This document shows, one piece after another, positions 21,961 through 29,165 of a stretch of DNA of 29,165 nt. Origin of the DNA: Elysia marginata. Lineage: Eukaryota > Mollusca > Gastropoda > Plakobranchidae. The stretch spans positions 441,104-470,268 of the forward strand of contig BMAT01006179.1 of NCBI GenBank assembly GCA_019649035.1. Direction: 5' to 3'. The position numbers were made by a program, and so were the translations under genes. The number at the start of each line of letters is the position of its first letter. Position 1 is the stretch's first letter. The notes beneath the pieces were generated by a model. It was given only the letters and a program-made list of their open reading frames with translations, did not search any database and had not been told where the DNA came from.

Positions 21961-22905
21961 GTGTGAGGACAGATTTTGAGCTGCAAGCCTTGTATTTTGT
22001 ATTGACATGTTGTACTACTTCATGATTCGCACTCGTCAGTGCAACGTCATATTTGTGTGTGTGTGTTTGCACTACCGAACTGTTTTCTTCTATCTGAATT
22101 ACTCTTTTGTTGTGGTGAGCGCGTCTATATAGCCAGTATGTTGTAGGAATTTTATTATACCAGTTAGTCTTCTCTGCGGCAGCATCGGGAGTAATATCTC
22201 TCCAAGTATAAGGAGTTGAGTCATTCTAATATTCTTTGCAAGTCAAGATTCAGTGGCGTAGTCTCTGAGGACTTGTGATACTGTACGTGTTAACCTCTTT
22301 GAGGACCACCGTGTGATTTGGACATAGTTTTCTTGTCATAATAGTTCATTACAGTGATTTGTAGCTGGCCTCGAGATTGTTGCAACTTACTCATTACTTT
22401 ATAGGCACATGCCTACCTATCTAGTTTATTAGACTTCTACTATATTATTGTACATTACACATCGTGTGGAAAAAAGTGTCCTGTGCGTGTTCTAGAAAAG
22501 CCAGCAGAATTTCAACCTCCTGGATCACCCGCTAACTGTGAGGCTAATTCAGTTTCGTTACTATCGCCCAGTGGAGTTTGCCGTTCTGGTCAGGTATCCT
22601 TTTTCCTGGCATCCTAACATCCTCCTGACGCTACCTGGCTGCTGAGGGTCTGTGTCGTTCCGGCGTCCTAGCGTTACTTGTCTGAAGGTACGTGTGATGC
22701 ATTGACCGTCCCGTGGTCACTAGCCGGCCCCTAAGGCACCCTCTCTACCGGTCCGTTACTGGTTTCCGAAGCCCTGCTTCCCAACGTTTTGCATGTCTGC
22801 CTAACTCGGCAGGCTCATTTATTTAAATTTTTTTATCCTGTTCGTGATCTTCTAACCCAGGTTGTTTGGAGCGTAAACTTGCCCTAACAGGTAGATATGT
22901 GCGCA
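21961..22905. other. GC-richer block of unknown origin inside the CR1 copy
   Basis: ORF1 ends near 21960 and recognisable ORF2 endonuclease begins only at 22922, already at residue 100 or so of that domain. The expected N-terminal endonuclease is replaced by about 0.95 kb of unrelated sequence, clearly less AT-rich than its surroundings (especially 22540-22800). It contains a TATATAG box (22125-22131), a gcact-cgtc-agtgc hairpin near 22029, a GT run near 22054 and no ORF. A nested solo LTR or another non-coding element is possible, but no TG...CA ends with target duplication could be fixed. Confidence 0.4.
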
Positions 22906-24403
22906 GAAAAAAACTGTTTCTGAATCTGTATGGATTAAAAACTTGATTCCACAGTCAAGACAACTTACTTGTTCGTTCTATTTAAAAGTCATCGAGCAGG
23001 ACTGAAAAAACAACGTCAAAATTAATGTCATCATTGAAACAACGAAGCATTCGGTTTTAGACTTGCCCTCTTAAAGGGATATTTTAACAAGCCTGAACTA
23101 AACTGCAAATAGACTGAAAAGTATTTCCCCATCGGTTACTGACAAGCATGAAGCTTAAAAGTTTCTTGAGTCTTTCAGAGACAGTTTTATGTTTCAACAG
23201 GCTACTGAACCGACTCATTTCAAACCAGACAACGAACCAGCTGTATTGACTAAGTGATGACTAACGAGCAATATATGGTCCAGTAAATACACGGAAATCC
23301 ACTATTGGACAAAAGTCATCATTCAGCATTAAACTTTATCCGTAAGTGTTAAAAACCCACCAACTGCGTCAGTAAATCTACATACCACAAGGCACATTTT
23401 AAGGCCATTCGTGAAGAGCTTGGCAAAAATACAGAAGGAATGTGGCATGTTTATATGTTATGTATCGATATGCCAAAAACGTTCAAAACGTGTCATAAGA
23501 TGTTTGCTGACGACCAAAAAGTCTGCTAATCTGTAAACAATAATGAAGAAAGAGAACTATTACAAAACAATATTAAGTTATCAGAAGAGTGGTCTAAAAC
23601 ATGGCAAACACGCTTTCAAGCTTCACATTTCAACGTTTTACATTTGGCAAAAATAAACACCAGTATACAATGAAAGACAAAAACAGTGATGTGTATTTAG
23701 AAAAGACCCCTTGCGAAAAAGACTTAGCTGTGTACGTCAACCCTAGTCTAAAATTTAGCAAGCACTTCGAAAATACAGTAAATGAAGCCAACAGAATTGT
23801 GAGACTTCTCAGAAGATGTTTTTTGACCATATTCACAAACCTTTGGTAATAACTCTTTTCAAAAGCCTAGTGCGCTCACATTTGGAATATGGGAACAATG
23901 TATGATGCCCAAGCCATAAAACAGACGCAATTTAACAGAAAACGTTCAACGACGGGCAACAAAACTAGTACCAGATAATATCGAATGTCATCTACGATCA
24001 AAAGTCACAGGTCTTAGGCCTTCCAAGCTTAATGTATAGAAGACCCCGTGTGGATTTGATAAAAGCATACGAACGAACAAACTTTTTCTATTACGTTAAT
24101 GTTGAAGACGATCTTACATTCAGCAAAAGTCAAATTGCCACCTTGATAGACTATAAGGAAAAATTACTTTGGTCTTAGGGCAGTTTAGCAATGGCTTAGT
24201 CTCCCCAAAATCACTGTCAATACGCGAAGTATAAACTCATTCAAACACCAAGTCGACAAGCAACTCCATAGATAGACATTCTGCAAAGATTGCCCTCTCA
24301 AGGCAGTTCTTTCACCTTTCCAAGTTAGTGGGGATCTGGATCAAGACCATCGTCGGGCCTGTGGCTCATCAAGACGATTAGTTCTGTATTCCTGTATTAT
24401 CGT
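22906..24403 (+). pseudogene. CR1-like LINE ORF2 remnant (EN and RT) to 3' terminus
   Basis: Plus-strand frames give the C-terminal endonuclease: ESVWIK (22922), FRDSFMFQQATEPTHF (from 23174), VMTNEQYMV, and PLLDKSHHSALNF (23299) in place of PLGKSDHxxLxF. AIREELGKN follows. The RT from motif 1 to motif B is deleted. It resumes with IDMPKTF and MFADD (FADD at 23503-23514), KLSEEWSKTWQ, and EKDLAVYVNPSLKFSKHFEN with ANRIVRLLRRCF (23601-23849). Then FKSLVRSHLEYGNNV, ENVQRRATKLV, MYRRPRVDLIKAYE and GLRAV.QWLSLP with INSFKHQVDK appear in order. The 3' end has three 8 bp units (agttctgt, attcctgt, attatcgt; 24380-24403), matching the octamer repeats that terminate CR1 elements. Stops and frameshifts make it inactive. 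Confidence 0.8.
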
Positions 24404-24570
24404 AAGTATCTAAATTTCACACTTGAAAAATTGCGTAATATATATTTTGGACTTTATAGATAATGAAAACAAAAATATTCACAATTTTATTTACTATTCG
24501 ACCTTGAACAGAACTAGAAACCTAGCTAAACGATCAATAGAATTTATACGTACATAAAGGGATAAAGAGA
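24404..24570. other. Intronic spacer after the CR1 3' end
   Basis: AT-rich sequence immediately beyond the octamer repeats; nothing recognised. Confidence 0.5.
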
Positions 24571-24706
24571 AATGAAAAGACAAGTGACAAGAACAAAAGA
24601 TGGAGAGCGAGAGAGAGATACAGAAAGACAGAGACAGAGAGACAAAAAGGGAGACAGCGAAACAAAGAGACAGAGCCAGAGAAAGAGAAGGGCTAAGAGA
24701 GAGAAC

Positions 24707-24752
<46 letters not shown>

Positions 24753-24768
24753 GGAGAACGAAATATTA
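24571..24768 (+). repeat. GA-rich low-complexity tract with (GA)n core
   Basis: Purine-rich sequence with interspersed gaca units, passing into a near-perfect GA dinucleotide run at about 24710-24742. The ORFs in it (Arg/Glu/Lys-rich on plus, Ser/Leu-rich on minus) are repeat artefacts. Confidence 0.9.
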
Positions 24769-24892
24769 CTGACATTGCTAATTTCGTTTTTGCACTTTTT
24801 TATCATTAAAAGTATTTTTAACATTGACTTTGGGAATGCAAAAATATATTTTTGTTGGTCTTATAATGATAGGCAATAGAAAATTACTATGT

Positions 24893-24895
<3 letters not shown>

Positions 24896-24944
<49 letters not shown>

Positions 24945-24992
24945 GGAGAGACACAGAAAGGGAGAAAAAGAGAGGGGGCAGACAGACAGAGA
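24896..24992 (+). repeat. Second (GA)n microsatellite tract
   Basis: A GA run at about 24898-24938 preceded and followed by gacag and gagaca variants, 130 bp after the first tract. The similar variant units suggest that the two tracts may share origin. Confidence 0.9.
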
Positions 24993-26621
24993 AATGGTTT
25001 AAAGACAATGCTGTCCATACAAAAAAAAAACATCTCTATTTTTATCAAGGGAAAACAATATGAATAAATAAGAGAAGATAATAAATAAGCCGGAAATGTG
25101 GTAGGTAGATAAACTAGGCACATATATAAAGTGTAAAAGATAGAGTGCGTATCAGTAGAGACATTTTATTGTTTGATTGTCAAATTAAGCAACGTGAGCA
25201 GTACTATTTTACTATTGCACTATTGATGAACTTGTGTAGTCAAGAAAAGACACGCCTCAGAAGGTAGCATTATAACCACATAACCATAACACTACCGATT
25301 ATTATATGGGATATGGAAAAAATATAGCCAATTGCAACTTTATTTCTACAGGTCGGTATTTATCGAACTTCAAAGTGATCGTATCTATAAAACGATCAAT
25401 TTAAATCCTCGTTGAATAAAATAACATAATGCGTGTTGCGTACATGTAACTGAGAGAGTTTGCAAATCAACTATACATCTTTCAAGTGCTGTAAGCTACT
25501 TTAATTCTACAAATTTAAAGAGATTGTAATAAAAACAAGCAAATTTGTTTTCAATGTATATTTTAAATCTTAAGAGCATTTAACAAATTTGTAACCTGAG
25601 TAGTCCTTAAATCAATGACAAAACCACATTTTCATTAGCGGTCATGCAATAAGCAAGTGTGTTACATGAAAAGCAAAAAAGAGAATTTTAGACTAAATTC
25701 GAAAAGAAAAGAAAAAAAAAGGGCGGTGCCTAAATATAGTTTATATAGTTAGAGGATGCTGGCTCATTGCATGTTTATCGTGGCAACTCTTCGAGCCTTA
25801 CCCCAAATCCTAAATTGTAAAACAAGCAGGTTTCGAAAATTATTTGATCTAGACTGCCTTCTTAACTATTTTACAACATGATAATGGCAAAGCGAGAATT
25901 TGCCTACTGACTGAAAAGAAAAGCAATATTTTGCTGTCGAAAGAAAATGACCCGAATTTTAGTTCCGACTACAAGACACTGCATAATTATATCTCTTATT
26001 AGCCTTGATATCAACATTTTCCTGAAAGTCTTTAATAAAAAGGATAGAAAAGAAAATCAAAGGAGAAAAAGGAGACAAAATGCAACCGATATTAATACCT
26101 AACACCAAAATATGCTTACGTAGACTTAAATATCAGTTTTATGCCTAGAAAAAACCAAAGAGTGTAATACAAAATTTTAATGTGTAAACCTTTTAAATTA
26201 TTATTGTATATATGTAAACCTAAATCTTGTTATTGTCTGATTCGTGGTTTTGCACAGTTTTTAAAGAGAATTTATATGTCTCGAAGTACTCTTTTTATAT
26301 GAATTCAATAAAAATCTTGCCCTGTCAAGATCTTATCAGTGCAAACTGTTAATTGAAAAAACGTTCTAGTTTATAATTGTACTTTTATACACAATGTAGA
26401 CTGCAAAATCCAAATTACCTACACGTATCATTAAAATGCATCATGAGGTGCAGTTATTGAAACCCCTACCTTCACATACCATTTTCATGAAACAATTTCA
26501 ATTTGCTATTACTTTGTCGAATATTTCAAATCATTTGAACTTATGCCTGTACATATTTCTTAATTCTAACAAATATTTTGTGCTAAATAATCTAAAATAT
26601 AGAATATAAAGAAAAAATACG
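24993..26621. other. Intronic sequence next to GPCR exon 1, nothing recognised
   Basis: AT-rich, dense stops, no repeat family or additional exon identified between the GA tracts and the splice donor. Confidence 0.55.
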
Positions 26622-26627
26622 ACTTAC

Positions 26628-27632
26628 ATCGCTAGACATATCTTCCACCCTACAGGGCATGGGGCCGAAATTGACCATCTCTTGCATGGCATACAGCAGA
26701 GTGTTGGGCAACATGGTCAAGATAAGGAAAAAGGCGACCCCAAGAAGAGTTGCTGTAGTGCTGGCACTGCTGCTGTTGGACTTAGCGCCTCCGTTTGTGC
26801 GGCTCTGATTTGCGTCTTTGCCGGCCTTATCAGACTGCAGCAACGAAGTGCTTTGTTCAGTTGGGATGCGGCTTGATGAAGAACGACTGCTATGATGGTT
26901 AGCAGATCCAAGGTTGAGTTTTCCGACGTTTCGAATCTTGTATAATACGGCCGTGTTGAGGAAAAGCACAACAAGCGGCAAGACGCCAAACACGGCAAGC
27001 TCAGTGCACCAGGTGTAGAGAGAAAAGAAAGAAACCTCAGACTTTTTAGAAAGAGTGCTCCTTAGCTGACACTCCCCTACGATGGGATGAATGTCCCAAA
27101 AGTAAAGTTGAGGCAGGCTCAAGGCAACTGCCACACCCATTAGGCCCATTATAATCCGAGGTGTACGAGTTTTTCCAAAGCGCTCGGACTTGAACGGGAA
27201 CCACATAGAGAGAAATCGCTCAGCAGTAAAAGCGAACACCAGGAACACACAAAAGTACTGTACAGCAATGTTGGCCATTTGGAAAATCTGACACCATCCT
27301 GTCAGGTCTAGAGGGCTAAGTAGCCAGGGGTTCTCCAGCTCGTAAATAAAACACAATATCAGGAAGGTCAAGTCTGCTATTGATAAACAGGTCAGGTAAT
27401 AGGCTGCAGTATTGCAAGTGCGCATTCTCGGATTAGCCCACACGATAGCAGAAATTATATTTCCAAAGATGCCAACGACGAGCCAAATAGGCGTCACAAT
27501 TTTATTGACCTGCATTGCTACAGGTATGTTATGGTTTAATATGCCCACATAATACGAAGTTTTGTACAGCTCATTCAGAAGATCTGAGTTGTTCATCAAC
27601 ATCTGGAAATATGTTGTATTGTTACAAGCCAT
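26628..27632 (-). CDS. Class A GPCR, coding exon 1 (N-terminus through TM6)
   Basis: Encodes residues 1-335 of a rhodopsin-type receptor, probably a plasma-membrane neuropeptide or orphan receptor. The N-tail (1-44) has sequons at N4, N5 and N14. TM1 is about 45-66 (GN at 57-58), and TM2 about 79-98 with SIAD (D87). C114 at the top of TM3 pairs in principle with C188 in ECL2. The DRY position is ERF (138-140), followed by LSMWFPFK. TM4 is about 159-179, TM5 about 209-231 (P219), and TM6 about 293-315 with LTMLP instead of CWxP. The third intracellular loop is Ser-rich (about 243-290). The start chosen is the ATG in the context CCACCATGG; in-frame codons upstream lie in a probable intron. The exon ends GAT|GTAAGT, phase 0. 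Reading through the donor adds 11 residues then a stop, which would remove TM7. The ligand is not deducible; FMRFamide- or TRH-receptor-like families are plausible from the ERF..FPFK region. Confidence 0.92.
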
Positions 27633-27660
27633 GGTGGATCTGGAAGTAGATAAAACTTTC
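27633..27660 (-). promoter_or_regulatory. Splice acceptor and Kozak context at GPCR start
   Basis: On the minus strand a pyrimidine-rich TTTTATCTACTTCCAG ends at 27640, followed by the seven bases ATCCACC and the ATG at 27632. The combination of acceptor and optimal Kozak sequence suggests that the 5' UTR is split by an intron and that the coding exon begins at 27639. The non-coding first exon and promoter were not located. Confidence 0.6.
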
Positions 27661-28959
27661 ATGAAACAAATCAATTCTGATAGTCAGCGTCCTAACATTA
27701 TTGCTATCAGTTTGCCAAAATATAAGCAGATTCATCTGTGACAAACAAAAAATTTTTAGCTAGGTTTTTTCACTATTCAAAAATCTCATCACATCTCTGC
27801 TATATTTAACGCTTTAGTAAACACGCTGTCTTGGCCTTTTAAAATACCAAACGAAATCCTCAAACACAATATTTCACACGGAAACACTCGTGCGTCTTAT
27901 AGCTTAAGAAAGTAGAAATGTACGAAAAGTGAAAACTCATAAGCCTGACCCATAGGTATAGAAAGTCAAGGAATCGTGCAACAAGTACATAGATTTAAAG
28001 CTTTGGTTAAGATACTAAGTTTTTATGTCTTAGAAACTATACCAACTCTTTGTTGTTACTTGAAAACGTGTACTTATGAATTAAAGGAGACGTAAAAAGG
28101 TATTCTACTTTAAGAACCTCTCTTGTAGCACCTAACTTCTGTATAAACTAGAGATACTGTATGGAATATGCACATAGAAATATTGATGGTTAAAAGATTA
28201 TATAAAGAGACAATGTTGGAGTGAAAAAAAAGAAATTGAGAAATACAGAGAGCTGAGAAAGCAAGATGAATAAATAAACGAAGATTTAAAGATGGGATGA
28301 GGAGAAAAGAGAGGGAGAGGAAAACTGTCGAGCACCATTAGTTTTGTTATGATATTTATGAGCCTTTCATGTAATGATAACTGACATTTTTACCTACTGT
28401 TTACACTGTATTTTGATGTACATTAATCGTGAGGTAAATAAAATTGACACCAACAAGTTTTTCATTTCATTATTAGCTTACATTGCTCTATGACTATATT
28501 AAGATATGTTTGTATTATTCTATTATAATCAATGGTACTCTAAGGTACAAAGAAACGGAAAGAAACCTAGGTCGTGATGGAAATGCATCAGTGACACAGT
28601 AGCTGTTTTATGTACAGGAAACTGGATGCATTTCTCAATAATATTTATATTAACGTGTCTGAATCTCGTCTATGTTACCAAGGCAAATGTGATGCTCTTT
28701 CCGCATAAAACAATAAAAAGCATTGTATTAAAGCCTTGCTCCCTTATCACCCGTGCGATTGCTATTCTCATGAATGGCAACAATGCTTATGAGGGATCAT
28801 CAACTAATCTTACTTTATTGTTATGAAATTATGCGTGCTAAACGCTACACTAGTTTAAATAGTAAGCTATGAAAGAAGTCAGAATACTGACAAAAAAGTA
28901 GGCACAAAACGCATAGAATTATGAAGTCATGAAAATAAATTTTGAGAAAAGCAAAAAAA
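27661..28959. other. 5' flank or upstream intron of the GPCR gene
   Basis: No coding sequence was supported. If the acceptor at 27640 is used, part or all of this interval is intron and the 5' UTR exon and promoter lie here or beyond the window. A purine-rich stretch lies near 28210-28325. The ORF at 28626-28826 begins with a hydrophobic, signal-peptide-like stretch but has no other support. Confidence 0.5.
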
Positions 28960-29110
28960 AAAAAACTTGACTATAGTTGCAAATTACTGGAGAAACTTAT
29001 AATCTTTTGGAACCGTCTACCATTATCAGTCCAACAGTTTGAATCATTATCTAGATTTAAATCAGTTCTGAAGACATACTTATTTAAAAACTGAACCGTT
29101 TTAAGGAATT
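28960..29110 (+). pseudogene. LINE ORF2 C-terminal end fragment (L2/CR1-like)
   Basis: The plus-strand frame 29012-29094 reads IFWNRLPLSVQQFESL, then SRFKSVLKTYLFKN and a TGA stop. This is the typical last segment of many LINE ORF2 proteins (WNxLPxxxRxxxSLxxFKxxLKTxLF), L2-like in wording. The homology begins just before the tryptophan, after an A-rich stretch, so the copy is 5'-truncated or decayed; its 3' UTR runs toward the window edge. Confidence 0.65.
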
Positions 29111-29165
29111 TTTTAGGGACCCTAAATTTACAATTTTACTTGTCCATGTTTTCTTGTATTTGATA

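Larger units (their letters stand above)
12172..26627 (-). other. Intron of the GPCR gene, about 14.5 kb
   Basis: Inferred intron between the GTAAGT donor (GT at 26627-26626) and the CAG acceptor (AG at 12173-12172). It separates TM6 from TM7 in the third extracellular loop. It holds at least one MITE-like element, one SINE, four LINE remnants and several microsatellites. No further receptor exon is required between the two coding exons, because the joined ECL3 has a normal length. Confidence 0.8.

Noticed and set aside
24494..25123. ORFs rich in Ser/Leu or Arg/Glu
   Set aside because: All are translations of the GA-rich microsatellite tracts on one strand or the other.
26682..26998. ORFs on both strands within GPCR exon 1
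   Set aside because: Out-of-frame shadows of the receptor coding sequence.
28626..28826. Small ORF with signal-peptide-like start
   Set aside because: Hydrophobic N-terminus only; no cysteine pattern, cleavage-site logic, splice signals or family resemblance, in AT-rich DNA where such ORFs arise by chance.

Overview
This is a eukaryotic genomic window: AT-rich, intron-bearing, full of decayed retrotransposons and satellite arrays, with no operon-like organisation. The repeat types (a tRNA-derived SINE with a 'ggcgctttataa'-type tail, RTE-like and CR1-like LINE remnants) and the receptor gene suggest a lophotrochozoan, most likely a gastropod mollusc. This is an inference; no species can be named from the sequence alone.

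The one convincing host gene is a rhodopsin-class (class A) G-protein-coupled receptor on the minus strand. It is split into two coding exons about 14.5 kb apart. The first (27632-26628) encodes the N-terminus through TM6 and ends at a canonical GTAAGT donor. The second (12171-11947) follows a strong polypyrimidine-CAG acceptor and supplies TM7 with an N-x3-Y motif (NVFIY), helix 8 and the tail. The junction is phase 0 and the joined product would be 409 residues. A further splice acceptor lies 7 nt before the Kozak ATG, so a non-coding 5' exon probably lies further upstream.

The 14.5 kb intron (26627-12172) is packed with mobile-element debris. In ascending coordinates it holds a 214 bp MITE-like inverted-repeat element, a tRNA-derived SINE, a LINE reverse-transcriptase fragment whose catalytic-motif region is tandemly duplicated, a second LINE fragment, an RTE-type 3' terminus whose stop codon falls inside its own (TGA)n tail, and a roughly 3.7 kb degraded CR1-like element. 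The CR1 copy keeps traces of a PHD finger, coiled coil, endonuclease, RT and 3' octamer repeats, and is interrupted by a GC-richer block of unknown origin. Every intronic LINE and SINE fragment whose orientation could be read is antisense to the receptor gene.

Downstream of the gene (1-11946) there is no recognisable host gene. This part holds two more LINE fragments in opposite orientations (831-1440 plus, 1634-2148 minus), a 46 bp minisatellite of about 15 units (4012-4722), and a 35 bp satellite of about 30 units (5274-6316). Each 35 bp unit carries a near-perfect dyad, GTGACA-CT-TGTCAC, and parts of the array show 70 and 140 bp higher-order periodicity. The right end (28960-29110) contains the C-terminus of another LINE ORF2. 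I found no tRNA, rRNA, CRISPR or prokaryotic feature. The most interesting items are the long-range exon pairing of the receptor, the dyad-bearing satellite, and the nested block inside the CR1 copy.
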